A stretch of DNA of 64,000 bases from Rhodamnia argentea (GCF_020921035.1 NC_063157.1:7498501-7562500), one strand, 5' to 3'; positions 12,238 to 26,480 are shown, numbered from the stretch's first letter. A program made the numbers and translations. Notes: a model not told the origin generated them from the letters alone.

Positions 12238-12320
12238 GGGCTATATTAGAACAGTTTAGATCACTGCTTAGCTCATTGATGCCCCAATAAGACAACCAGT
12301 TCAACAATTTGGAAATACGA

Positions 12321-12666
12321 AGAAAATTACTCAACCAGTCTTGAAATTATTGTATATATGTTAATTTAGTCTTAAGTTTTTTTAATCTTATCAATTCAGT
12401 CCTAAACCTTTGAGCGAAATTGCAACATAAGCCTCCTGGCCAATTTTCATCCAGAATCACTAGCTTGGCAGTCCATTCATTTGCGAGCTATCTACGTGGC
12501 ACATCGACACGTCGCCAATTTTAGGCAAAAATCAGCCTAAAGGACTATATTGGAATATTATGAAAAGGTTGAGGACTAAGTTGGTGAAATTGACACTGTA
12601 CAATAGATTTAGGATTTTTTTTTTCTATTGAAATATAGATTTAGGATTGACTGGACAATTTTTCTC
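12321..12666. mobile_element. MITE-like palindromic element, GAAAATT... ends
   Basis: The left end gaaaattactcaaccagtc and the reverse complement of the right end (gagaaaaattgtccagtcaa) match imperfectly, and the inner arms (taatttagtcttaag, tcaattcagtcctaaacc against ggactaagttggtgaaattg) also pair. There is no coding capacity. The same ends occur at 23880-24175 and 44454-44941, so this is a small repeat family. Confidence 0.6.
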
Positions 12667-13056
12667 AAAAGTATTTACAAATACAAGGGGCCACATATAA
12701 TAATTAAATTTAGTCTCGCCATTTCCGAGAATTTGACTTTAACTTCAATAATGGAAATTTTTTTTTGTCAAATAATAATGGACATTTGAATTTCCACGTT
12801 TTCTAGAATTTAATAACATTATGTTTCCAGTAACTTTTTTTGTTTCTTGGTGGGCAAAAGTGTAGGAAGAGGAAGATCTTAAGAACTTTGGGCGACAATA
12901 TCGGGGTATTCCGGGGTAAAAAAGTCAATTTTCCATCGAATTGTTATTGGATACCGAGGACTTAGAGACTCTTCTAAATCTGTGTAGAAAGTATCTTCAA
13001 CCACTTTTCACAACCACCAATTCAATTTTCCGTCGGACTATCCAATCTAATTCAAG

Positions 13057-13446
13057 ACACCAAAAACCCTAAACCGGTATATCTGTGACAAATGTATCTT
13101 AAATTAATTCTTTTGACCACGAAATATCTCAAACCGATACACATGTGATAAATTTACCCTCCGTTAAATTGAGTTAATAACACGAAAAATTTCAAATTGA
13201 TAAACCCGTGACAAGCGGAGGACAAAAACCCCAAATTGATATACCCGTCAACCGCCACGTGCCATTAGACTCAGCAATTTAACGGTTAAATTTAACGAAA
13301 ATTGACGGAGGGGTATATTTGTCATAGGTGTATCAGTTTGGGATAAATTTATCACAAGTGTACCGGTTTGGAATTTTTTGTAGTCAAAAAAATAGTTTGG
13401 GGTAAATTTGTCACGGGTGTACCGGTTTGGGGTTTTACGTGGTATT
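13057..13446. mobile_element. MITE-like element with long inverted repeats
   Basis: The left arm (accaaaaaccctaaaccggt, then gtgacaaatgta) pairs with the reverse complement of the right arm (accacgtaaaaccccaaacc, then ggtacacccgtgacaaattt). The phrase gtgacaaa/tttgtcac with a neighbouring accggt-like word recurs several times in each arm. There is no protein. It is a non-autonomous, foldback-type element. Confidence 0.65.
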
Positions 13447-15611
13447 AACCCTAGATTTAAAGGTAATTTAGGAAAAGAATATTGTAGAACAAGCAAGACT
13501 CAAGATATGAAATTTAAATGAAATTTTGAACATGTGAAAGATACTGAAATTATGATTACGGTAATGATATAAATAAACTCTTTTCTCGACATGAAATAAA
13601 ATTGAGATGGTATGATTATCATATTGATATTATTAACTTCCATAAATACATTCATTGTATTGAAGTATATGGTTATTATCGTTCTGATAACTTATATGAA
13701 GCTTTTTTTTTTTAAATGTTGCCCTAAAGTTTTTATATTCATGATTTTATTTTTCAGATCCTTCTGCTTAGATAAGACAACATTGGGTTTCCATATTTTT
13801 CAAGCAGCTTAAAAAAAAATAAACAGTTTTTTCCTCGAAAATAATAATTCGAGACCTTTGGTGCATTTGCTGCGCGAAAAAACTCAATAATTTCAAAAAA
13901 TAATTTTAATTTCTTATATTGCTCGAAAAACGAGTTAATAAAATATGTCAACATTAATAGCAACAACCTAGACCTAAACAGGTTCGTCAAAAAAGAAAAC
14001 ATTTTTGCTAGTTCATTTATATTCTCTGACGTAGCATATCTAACGTTTGCTTTGTTCCGGATAATATATTAATATACACAAAATTGTAAATTGAATTGGA
14101 ATCACCCATAATAAAGAGATCCAAATCAATAGTAAATAATAAGTGTTGACTTTTTTTTTTTTTAAAAAAATCCAAACTGGTACACATTCATGCCACATTT
14201 ATATACCATCCATTAAATTCCATCAAATTTTTATGAAATGTGAAAAAACTTGAATGACGCGATCAGTCCACGCGAAAATTCATACTTCTCTTTTTTTATT
14301 ATTTTTCACTCAAAACGCCACGACCTCAAATTTGTCTTCTTATTTATTGCTTCAATTAGCACACGTTTGCATTCGCCTTCGTCTTCACTGCTTCATCTTT
14401 GTCTTCGTTTTCGTGACTCGTTCAAGCACACTCTTCTTCTCGAGCATGCTGTTCTATCCAACTCAATCATGTTCGCGAAACTAACAAACGCAGCCTCGAG
14501 CAGATGTGTCAGGGCTAATCATAAACAAAGCAAGCAAACGACGCGTGCCCAACGTTCATTGCGGTTTCTGTTTTCCCCTTCTGGGAACAACATTAGCCAA
14601 CGATAAGACGTTAGAATTAAAGAAGAGTGCAGAAGAATCCGAGTCCGCTTGGTTAACTTATCACTTTTGTCACCAGAAACATCCCAACAAAGTATCCAAA
14701 AATTGTTGACAGATGAATGTTTCCTCAAATCATGGCCACATGCTCCGAACAAGTCCGAATCCCAAGCAAAGCATTTATCATATTCTTGTATCATCTATCT
14801 CTATCTTGAGAAGACGAGACCAAAGATCATCCAGTTTCTCTGATGTCGCCGAGATCGAGCTCGCCGAGCTTGAGCGCTTAAGCCCCGCTTCCTCGAAAGT
14901 CTTCTTCATCTGGCATCGTATCCTAAAAGGACCTGCAGCATTGGCAAGAGTTTGTGAGATTATATAGCGAATCTTCGTCATGCTACAAACTGATGTTGCC
15001 TTTCTTTGGATTTTGCATTCTCATTCGCATCACATTGATTTTTAGTACAAGAACACATTCATCTTTTATTATGCTGTCCCCGACACAAAAATATAGATCA
15101 AGGCCAGCCAAAAACTATTCCAAGTACACGAGCACATTGGTGGTTTCTCCTACACTGTCCCCAACAGTTAATATAATCAGATTCATTCCAATGAAAACTA
15201 TTCCAGGTACTGCATATTTGTGCAATTAGACTAGACCCCATAGCATAACTTGACTTCTTCGCCAGAAAAGGAAGAATCGGTGAAAAGGCCAAGAAGTAAC
15301 TAAGAAATTTAGGAACAAGGAAGACAAAGCTTAAAGTTACAGATTATCATGACATAACACTTTCTCAGCTCATTCCACTAAGGAAGATGAAAGAATCTAA
15401 ATGTACCGAATGAAAGCGAATGAATAGGGTAAGTTACCACAAATCCAACAGACATTTGAGCTCATTGGTCTACCTAACAAGACAGACATTTAACTGGTAA
15501 AGAACTCATATCTATCCGAATCACATCTCAAACACTTCCAATAAATAACCAAAGAAAGAGCACTGGGTTAACAAACAGAGCAGCAAGAGATAAGAAGTAC
15601 CTAATACCCGG
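13447..15611. other. gene-free DNA
   Basis: AT-rich up to about 14250, then mixed composition. Open frames at 14250-14970 overlap each other on both strands, carry no motif I recognise and have no clear splice sites. The second copy of the dispersed repeat is at 14994-15182. Confidence 0.45.
14994..15182 (+). repeat. dispersed direct repeat, copy 2
   Basis: Same sequence order as 7081-7232, with an extra stretch of about 35 bases (agtacaagaacacattc and following) between catcacattgat and ccccgacac. That stretch itself echoes the later agtacacgagcacattg, suggesting an internal small duplication in this copy. Confidence 0.8.
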
Positions 15612-16020
15612 CTGTTGCAGACATCTATGTACCCAGTGTCAACAAGAACCTTCTCTCTCTTAGCCAATTCAATATCCTCGTCCACCATCATCTCCACCAA
15701 CTTCTCGAACCCAACCTTGGCCTTCCAACCCAACACCTCCTTGGCCTTAGTTGCATCTCCCCTCAACTGGTCGACCCCCGCCGGCCTGGGCGGTATCTCA
15801 TTATCATAAACCACATAGTCCAGCCATTCGAGCCCCACATATTCAAACGCCGTCCTCATAATCTCGTCCACCGTGTGCGCCTCCCCCGTCCCGACCACGT
15901 AGTCATCAGGTTTTCGTTGCTGCAGCACCATCCACATCGCCTCCACGATTCCCCAGGAACAACTTGCTCTGCAGCCCCATCTTGATCCGCCCCACAGCCC
16001 ATCTTGATCCGCCCCAAAAT
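15612..16020 (-). pseudogene. GDP-mannose 4,6-dehydratase 3' fragment
   Basis: On the minus strand the sequence encodes the C-terminal third of GDP-mannose 4,6-dehydratase (GMD/MUR1), the first enzyme of GDP-L-fucose synthesis in the cytosol. Seen in order: GRIKMG and LQSKLFLGN (about 15955-16018), then VEAMWMVLQQRKPDDYVV, EAHTVDEIM, FEYVGLEW, VDQLRGDATKAKEVLGWK, VGFEKLVEMMVDEDIELAKR and DTGYIDV. Between LFLGN and VEAMW the conserved stretch of about a dozen residues is missing and the frame changes. A ggggcggatcaagatggg unit is tandemly repeated at the upstream end. The NAD-binding N-terminal two thirds is absent, and the normal C-terminus (DAQQQP-like) is replaced. No introns are evident within it. 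It is a dead fragment. Confidence 0.88.
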
Positions 16021-16319
16021 CTCAATTCTACCATAAAATTTTTGTCTTTCATAACAAATCACTAATTTTTACTTGAGTCGCAAATCTACTTAAATTAATC
16101 TTCTGTTCAAAATTTTTCGTTGACAATCGAGAGATTGAAAACTCCCAAGCACAAGTTATTTGAGTTTCTCGAAGGCGAGCTCCCTAAGCACGAGAGATGA
16201 AAAGTAGAGCAGGTACGTGAAAAAGCTACGTAAGATTACTAATAGCAATTTAGGACGGATGGTTAATGGGATCCATTTGGGACTCAAAGTAAAAGTTGAT
16301 TTTTGGGATATGTTCACTA

Positions 16320-16450
16320 GAAGTCTTAAAACTTATCATGAAGGTGCAATTGAATCATAAAACTTTCACAAAATGCAATCGATTTCTAAAACTTGTCAAT
16401 TTGATGTAATCGAGTCATTCCGCTAACTCCGTCCATTTAAGCTAATTTTC
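16320..16450. repeat. partial MITE-like sequence
   Basis: The stretch with caattgaatcataaaacttt and acttgtcaatttgatgtaat resembles one arm of the repeat family found at 12321 and 44454, but no matching opposite arm is seen. Probably a truncated copy. Confidence 0.35.
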
Positions 16451-16504
16451 TGCGAAAGACGATTCACGGGTCACTTGTCGACGGAGCTTCTGATGCTAAT
16501 TTTC

Positions 16505-18109
16505 CGGGCAAAATTGTGTGCAGTGTCTGAGCCTTCTCGCTGTCCCAATTCATCCCGAGCTTGAGGCCGTGTGACGGTACCAGCCCTTGTAGCCGAACCG
16601 GGAAAGTCCACGATGTAGTGCTGTTTTTGGCCCTGTACTGCATATCCGTCGGCACCGGGGGCCACAAGCCGTTCCTGCAGAGCTTTGGGGCCGAGCAGTT
16701 CGACGACAACCCGACGAAGAGCGGAAGAAGAAGAAGATGTCCTTCGTACCGGTGGAACTTTGCACTCTGCTGTGGCCGCTTGCTGGGGGTGACGATCATA
16801 GTCTATGTCCAGGACAATGTGAGTTGGGGCGTCGCGGATCTTGTCCATGCCGTCACGATGGCGTTCGCGATCAGGACTTTCTACGCGGGGAGGTCCTATT
16901 ACCGGTACTGAGCTCCCGAAGGAAAACCTCTCCCGCCGTTACTGCATGTTTTGGTCGCGGCAATCCGGAAGCGAAACCTGCCGCATCCTTCGAGTCTGGA
17001 CTCGCTCTTCGAAGCCCCGACATCAGAGAGTTCTCACAAGCGATTCCTTCACCACACAAATCGACTGAGGTAAGCAACAAAAACCCGAGTCGATCTTGTA
17101 TCGATACAGGCCTTCTCGAAGTACAAATTTCAGGCTTCTCTTGGTTATTCCTAGTCCTGCCACTCTCGATCAAGCTTCACCGGTTTTAAATCGATTCGTA
17201 TATGAACAGATTCTCCGACAGGGGAGGAGGCCTCCAATGGAGAGATATATGATCCGTGGAGACTTGCAACAGTGACCCAAGAGGAAGAGATGAAGCTCGT
17301 GTTGAACATGACCCCCATTTGGCTGACCTCACTGCCCTTCGGGATATGCATCGCGCTGGCCTCGACTGTCTTGGTCAAGCAAGGCGCGGCGATGGACCGG
17401 AGGATCGGTGGTGGGGGCCGCGGCTTCGAGATCCCCGCGGCCAGCACCTTCGCCCACGGCACCGGGGGATGATAATCTCGGGGACCATGCATGAGAAACT
17501 GCTTGTCCCGATCCTGAAGAAATCCACGGGCAACGAGAGAGGCATAAACATACTCCAGCGAATCGGATTTGGTATGATCTTCTTAGTCGCAGCGATGGTC
17601 GAGGCGAAGCGGCTAAGGACATGGAAACACAGCATCCTCGTGCGAGGAAGGGCGATGACCAAACCGTCCATGAGCGTGTTCTGGCTAGCGCTGCCGTTCC
17701 TCATCCTCGGCCTTGGGGACGGGTTCACGCTCGTAGGCCTGCAAGAGTACTTCTACGACCAAGTCCCCAACTCGATGAGGAGCCTCAGGATCGCGATCTA
17801 CCGGAGCGTGATCGGGACGGGAGCTTCCTGAGCAGCTTCCTCATAACGAACGACGACCACCTCACAAGGCGGGCCGACAGCGGCTGCAAAGGGATGGGTC
17901 GGGAAGGACCTAAACTCAAGCCGCCTCGACCGGTTCTACTGGCTGCTCGCGGCAATAAATCTGGCGAACCTTTGCGTTCATGTGGCCATTGCAAGGAAGC
18001 ACACCTACAAGAATGTGCAGAGGAGGGAGGTGGTTGTGAAAAGATTGCAGAGAAAATGGTGAAGAAGATCATGAGGCAAGGGCTTGCTGATTGCCGTAGT
18101 CCAAATTGA
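16505..18109 (+). pseudogene. NRT1/PTR family (NPF) transporter pseudogene
   Basis: Remains of a proton-coupled nitrate/peptide transporter of the NPF (POT/PTR) family, NPF5-like by wording. Segments in order: SLRPCDG and ISVGTGGHKPFLQSFGAEQFDD (about 16560-16708, the signature PTR2 motif), LLGVTIIVYVQDNVSWGVAD (about 16779-16838), VLVAAIRKRNLPHPSSLDSL (about 16948-17010), DPWRLATVTQEEEMKLVL (about 17252-17305), PIWLTSLPFGICIALAST, MIISGTMHEKLLVPILKKST (about 17468), NERGINILQRIGFGM, WLALPFLILGLGDGFTLVG, then DLNSSRLDRFYWLLAAINL and RKHTYKNVQRREVV to about 18060. The first third of the protein is missing, and the reading frame changes at least four times with an in-frame stop after GRSYYRY. 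It is much richer in GC than its surroundings. Not functional as it stands. Confidence 0.9.
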
Positions 18110-19084
18110 AAGTTTGGTCATCCAAGAATGTACGGCTTTGTGCAATATCGCTAGATTAATCATCATCTTGACTTATAGCAATATTTACACCCGCTACTCC
18201 TTACGGTATCGGCGTCCATCACAAATTTGTTGACTCGCTACACCTTATCGTGAATGGCACGTCTTTGATCGGACTCAAATTGATCCAAAGAAAGATAATT
18301 TTCGGTACACGGGTGGAATAGAGGTATGAAAACCAAATGAGGAAAAGGCCAAGAACTTCCATACATAAAGTATGAGATGGTGATACACATATGTACATTC
18401 TTTAATTTTAGCTGTCATTTTCAATTTATTTGTAAATGGGTTTTTGTTCCGTATCAAGATTTCTTATTGATGAGCTCTTTAATGTAAAATCTTAATGACA
18501 TTAAATAAAATTATCGAGTTCAAACATAAAAAATGTTGGGCAATTAGATTTCACGAAATTAGTCGTGAGAATCATTATAAAATCCCGATCAAGTTGGAGA
18601 TGTTCGAACGAAATAAGAAATAATTATAAACCCAAAAGTTTAGTACGATCGAATCTTAGGGAAGAGAGAATTTCGAGACATATTAATTACACTTACAATG
18701 TGGAATGTTCGGTAATATCCCTTTTAATGTAAGCGCCGTTTATTTAGTGAAGAATACATAATTTGAATTTTTTTAGAATAATTGTTTATATTAATTATAA
18801 AAATAAAATGAAAAATGCTTTCATTATTTAAAGAAAATGTTTAATTATGGTTATCGATAATAAAAATATGTTTATTACAAATCAGTAAGAATGAATTTTC
18901 GAAATTGGCCCTCCAAGCAAAACTACAAACTCTACACGACCGTTTCTGCAATTCCTTAAACTTTTCCATCTGTGTGTCTGTCCTTTTCTTCGCCCATCGA
19001 CTGCAAGAATTCTTTGTGATTCAGCATTTCGCTTTCTCGCACTTTTTCTCGAGAAAAACTGTTCTTTATTCGCCCTAGAAAATC
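18110..19084. other. intergenic and promoter of the PP1 gene
   Basis: AT-rich with no gene. The last 250 bases become richer in C and are probably the promoter and 5' leader of the phosphatase gene. Confidence 0.5.
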
Positions 19085-19112
19085 CGACCTCGACCTCGAC
19101 CTCGACCTCGAC
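19085..19112. repeat. (CGACCT)n tandem repeat in the PP1 5' leader
   Basis: Between four and five head-to-tail copies of cgacct, ending about 107 bases before the ATG. On the opposite strand this makes an artefactual Arg-Ser repeat open frame. It may be transcribed as part of the 5' UTR. Confidence 0.85.
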
Positions 19113-19219
19113 CGAATCCCTCTCACTATTCTCTCAGAGAAATCCATCAATGAACGAGCGAGCGTCGTAATCTCTTCGCCCCAGCACGATTAAGGGATTC
19201 CGAGAGAGGCGCTCCGTCA

Positions 19220-21949
<2,730 letters not shown>

Positions 21950-23879
21950 TGCTTGCTGTACTGTAATTCTTCGATGAGGTCCGATCAATGCTGCTCTATG
22001 TCTTTTACATTTTTATGATGTCATAGCGGTACTTTCACTTCTGTTTAAGTGGAAACTTGCACCAATATCTTCACATCAGAACAGTTGCTAGCTGTGATGA
22101 TTGTTTTCTTTCTTTATTCCTCAACTGCATTCATGCCCAGTTTGTTAGTTGCGCCGGTTCATAGCAATTAGTCAACTACATCTCATTTCTCTTTTGCCCG
22201 ATTTCTTAGTTTTACCCAAGGGGTTTATACGAATGGAATATCCGTGCACTCGTGCTATTCCTAGTATATTCAACTTTATAATACCAAAAATATCTTGAGA
22301 ATACTCCATTGGTTAGTGTGGCTAGATTGGAGATTTCTTCAAGGCTTTTGTAGATTCTGGTGGCGATAATCAATCTCTGAGATCTGGATATTATCTTATT
22401 CTGAGTACTCAACCATTGGAAGCTCAGCGTACTAATTTCGTGCCATCATCTAGCAACTCCCTTTCTTTTCTTTTCTTTTTTTGTCACCATGAATATTTTT
22501 GGGAAGTAGGTAGAAGTGAAACCAAGTTTAGCAGATGCTGTAATGGATGACTGATTCTGATCCTGGTTTTCTCTGTTCTTGCTGCTCCTCTCATGCAGAG
22601 ATTCTTCCCTTGTGGCTCAGGATGCGGCAAAAACCTGAAGATCACTATTATATATGGCTTTTTAACATCTGCGTTTGGTGTAAATGCCAGTCTGCTGTTT
22701 GAAAGACCTTCCCGATGCCATTGTGAAGACAACTTCTCGGGCACAAATAAATGCCATTCCCCGGTAATTTATCTGCTGCACTTGTTTATGTAACTGGCCT
22801 AGGCGTGCTTATTTGAGATACTCGTGAAGGTCAGTCTGTACTGGTAATGATGTCTGTATTGATTCAGCTGTTTGTTAGGGAGAAAAAGAAACGGGGTGAC
22901 ATTTTGGCACCTACAAATGCATTAGAATGTGCTCTCTTGCCATTAATATGCAAAGGTTTTTTTTTTTTTCACATGCACCAACTATATCCTCGTAAGACTC
23001 TCACAATGGCTAGTGTGCAATTTTCCTTGTTGACCCCTAATGTTGTGGATATTTGATCTCTACTGGTTTGTGAGTTCAGTATCAGTAAAGCCTCTTGGCG
23101 ACATGGGTCGCTGTGCTTCTCTCACCCTGTGGTTGCAAAGCCTGTCACTGTGCCTCTGTCTGCGGGGTGGTTGCTGTGCAATTCATAAGCCCATGCTTGA
23201 GCTGATGAGTCAGAGCAAAGCTGGGTATTGGTGTTTTGAGATTTGAAAGCTTTGTTAGTGCAGAGGCATGGCACGATAGGACCAGCAGATGACCGGTTAG
23301 TCCGATGATCTGTTTTGCTGGGAGTGACTCTTTTTACTATACTAAGATACTCACATTAGAAACAGGGATGCCGGCACTTGATCTCATAAATCTGTCCACA
23401 TCATTTTTTTTTCTGAAAATGCTGTGCTGGCGGCGACCATTGTCTCTCTTAGAGGACCCAAACAACATGAATTTTATAACAGTAATTGAGAATGAGAGAG
23501 TTATCCTTATACACTGTGTCGATGTATCGTGCCGCGGTAATCAACAGGAGCCGCCAGACATTATAATTATGTTCCTTCCATCACCATTATATGTCAAGAT
23601 TAAGGTAGTAGTTAGCGGGGCTTGTGGGGTCGATGTTGATGGGGTTCAATCATGGCCCAGACAAGAAGATTGCAACTGGCCTTCCAAGTTCAGCCGACTC
23701 TATAGGAAAAGCGACGAGACCCCAAAAAGGATAGAGAGGAGAGATAAGTGGTTACTGAGCTGTAAATCAGTGATCACCTAAGGCCTGACTATCATAAAGT
23801 TTTCAACTTATACGTCACGAGCTAAAGACCACTCCTTTATGTACCACGATTATCTTGACTTTTGATATAAAACGAGTCT
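21950..23879. other. 3' UTR of PP1, then gene-free DNA
   Basis: The first 200-300 bases are likely 3' UTR. Beyond them I see no supported gene. The longest open frame (23305-23781, 158 codons) has no family motif and no splice context. Confidence 0.5.
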
Positions 23880-24175
23880 GAAAATTGTCAAAAAGTCATA
23901 GTTGTATGGGGATTAATTCAATGTTAAGTTTTTTAATTATGTCAATTTAGTTAGAAGCTTTTTGACATCTTGTCGATTTAGTTGTCAACTTTTTAATCGT
24001 GCCAACTAAGTCATAAACCTTTTGAAAACTTATCAACTTTGATGGAAACTTGTTGATGTGGCAAAGGTCAACCGTCTTATGTGATCGATTGGCGATGGAA
24101 TGATTAAATTGGCAAATCATTAAGGAATGAATTGGTCATTGTATAATAGGTTTAAGACTTTTCGGAAAATTTTCC
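23880..24175. mobile_element. MITE-like palindromic element, GAAAATTGTC ends
   Basis: The left end gaaaattgtcaaaaagtc pairs with the reverse complement of the right end (ggaaaattttccgaaaagtc). The inner phrases gtcaatttag, gtcgatttagttgtc and aaccttttg are those of the 12321 and 44454 copies. About 300 bases, no coding capacity. Confidence 0.65.
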
Positions 24176-25449
24176 TAATTTTCTGATGTTGGTTGGTTGT
24201 TTAGCTGGTACTAAGAAGCGGCTAGAATTTGACCCTCGAGTTTCGATAGAATTTAGCCAAGTGGGCTATAATTATTTCAAAAATTTCTGTTGTTGAAAGG
24301 AAGGAAAAATCCGTGGGGGCCTTGCCTTGTGGCCAAGGTGAACAAGAGATTGTTATTTAAGCTACGCAAAGAAAGAAAGTTGAGTTTAGAAGACAAGACG
24401 CGAGGAACTTTACGGATCATCTCTTGGTTTCTACAGCAAAAGAGGTTTTTTTTTTTTTCCTTTTTAATTTCCATTTGGTAATAATTGTATCCGTAAATCG
24501 TGAAAATTAAGCGGAATTATTCATTTGATAATCTCAAAAATGAATCACATGGATTTTATCCTAAACTTGTAGTTACTAAAAAGTAAACGCGATAATGCGA
24601 AATTTAAGATGTGAAGCTCCACAATTTTTATCGCGGATCTGACTAACGGAAGAGAAGACTAATGCAACTTTTATTGTTATTCTAGGTTATGGACTTTTCC
24701 TAGTTTAAGAAAGGCTAGACACGAGATCGTTATAAATGGTACTAAGGCATGGTAGTCAAAAGTAAGAAAGAAGGATTTATTATGGGACGAGTCTATGTAG
24801 ATTTTTGCTTCTTGCTATTTGTTCAATTTGAATTTCGCGATCGATGCGCTTTTAACTTTTTCCTTAATTCGAAACTTTCGCCATATGAAAATGTTAACGA
24901 GTAAATTCACGCTCGGAGTATTTCGCGACTTTTTGAAATTCAAATAATATTTTGAAATTTGTGCAGAAAGGAAAAGGGTTGCTTTTCACTTTTCGAAAGC
25001 TTAACCAATCAGGTCATCAAATATTGTACCTTAAAATAGCAATAGCAAGAGTGTTGTAAATTTCAGTTACACTAATTAATTAATAACATATTCCATCGTG
25101 ATTTTAATAGGAACGACCTATCGGAAGATGAAAACTTTCGTGCATCATATTCACTTTGGAATATGCAAAGTCTTTAGTTTTTCCGACTAATTTCATGATC
25201 ATCTTTCTTCCGGTTGATATAATTATCGTCAGAAGGTATTGAGGGAAGGAAATGAATAGTTTCAATGTCACGCGAGAAAAATAAAATTAGAAGCTACAAT
25301 AAGAAAATTGTACTAATTATGTTTTATCTTATTTTTAGGTATAAGTGCAAGAGAAATGCTAAAAATTATCACGAAAGTAAAAAACTTTTTAAAAGTGACA
25401 TCCTGTTAATTTCCTTCAATTTGACTAACATGATTTTTTTTTTCACTTT
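24176..25449. other. AT-rich intergenic DNA
   Basis: No gene seen on either strand. Short open frames here are A/T-rich noise. Confidence 0.5.
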
Positions 25450-25862
25450 CACGTGTGGCGTTAAGGTTAACTAAAGCACTAAAATGACGTTCCAAATCAT
25501 AATGATTTAATTAGGCTAAAAATTCAGAGTTTTTTAAATAAAATAATAAAATAAAAAGGCTAAAAGTTAGGGGAAAAAAAACCGCCAGCAGAAGGAGGGT
25601 CAGGCCCTTTGCCCGTGGTCACCGCTCCATTATCGCATTGACAATGGCTAGTGGGGTTGTCGGTCCTCACCTAGATCTGGCCTTCACTGACGCCCCATTA
25701 GTGATGTGGCAGCAGTCGCAGGCAAGATGGCCAATTTGTATTTGTTTTTATAGAAAATTTTAGCTTTTTATTTTTTTAATCTAATTTAACTAAAAAATAA
25801 GCTAAAAGTTTGAGATTTTGAAATCTCGTTTTAGTATTTTAGTTAACCTTAACGCCACGTCG
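25450..25862. mobile_element. terminal-inverted-repeat element, about 0.4 kb
   Basis: The left end acgtgtggcgttaaggttaa ctaaa and the reverse complement of the right end (acgtggcgttaaggttaact) match over about 30 bases with few differences. The next inner stretches (aggctaaaa against ttagctttttatt) also pair. The middle (25575-25735) is GC-rich (gggtcaggccctttgcc and following) and unlike the arms. No transposase. A non-autonomous DNA transposon is likely; superfamily not assigned because target-site duplications are not clear. Confidence 0.7.
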
Positions 25863-26480
25863 AAATGAGGAAATAATAAAAATAGTCTTGTCAGCATTTT
25901 CAAGTGCCACTTAAACGGTAGGTAAGCGGCAAATGACGTTTGAAGTTGTCGTTCGTGCACCTTCCCCAATGAAAGAATGAGTGATCATTTCCCTTGCAGA
26001 TCATAGCCTTACCACTTGGTCCCCAATGGCCAACAGGGGATTTGGTATAGCAGCTCATGGTCGTTTGCGCTGCGCATTCCCACCGTACTGGACACGTGTT
26101 AGCTGAAGGAAGTATGATTCTGAAAGTGATTTCGGTTCGCCAATTCAAGCTAGTTTGACAAATAAATGGGAAGGATTTGATAGCACCAATTTGAAGAGTT
26201 GTAGGATTTGATTTTTATTTTTTGAAATTTTTAAGATTCAATTAGATTTTCGTGATAAATTTTAAGGCTTCGAATTCAATTACCCTTATTTTTTATTGTG
26301 TACGCTGTAGATAGTTTTGGAAGGTAAGAAAAAAAGTGACAAAAACCACTTCCACATTATGAATAATACCCTTGGCAAAAAGGATGGACTTGTGAAGGCG
26401 CCCAATTACAATTACCGGCACCCTCTCCATCCATTTTTTAAATTTGTTGCCGAACACTCTCTCGCTCGCTCGCTTTCGTT
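25863..26480. other. intergenic and NEDD1 promoter region
   Basis: No gene. A run of ctcgctcgctcg at about 26460-26475 probably lies in or near the NEDD1 5' leader, where plant core promoters often have pyrimidine-rich patches. An aaaggtaggg donor-like site near 26498 could start a leader intron, but I cannot settle it. Confidence 0.4.

Larger units (their letters stand above)
9765..12240 (+). pseudogene. aspartyl protease (APF1-like) pseudogene with internal duplication
   Basis: Remains of a plant A1-family aspartyl protease of the APF1 type, secretory by its signal peptide. From ATG 9765 comes a signal-peptide-like start (IIITVLLFSPW) and FKMHHRFSEPVKK, which meets an in-frame stop at once. 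Homology resumes with AELAHHDRALGKRSLSG and ISSLGL (to about 10065). Next comes the first active-site exon, TPGVKFLVALDIGRDLFWVPCDC (about 10489-10566 with gaps), where the catalytic DTGS/DTGSD motif has become DIGRD. Then YNPSVSSTSKTVTC (about 10862), TSSSGALVQDVLHL (about 10987) and SGSFLDIAAPNGL (about 11230), followed by ISVPEILSREG. The second catalytic half (DSG) is absent. A segment is duplicated in tandem (separate entries). Stops, lost exons and the changed active site mean it cannot make an active enzyme. Confidence 0.88.

Noticed and set aside
18956-19150. Minus-strand frame with an Arg-Ser repeat, like an SR protein
   Set aside because: It is simply the (CGACCT)n leader repeat read backwards; no RRM and no wider gene.
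23305-23781. 158-codon plus-strand open frame
   Set aside because: No motif, no repeats of known domains, no splice or promoter context. Kept out of the gene list.
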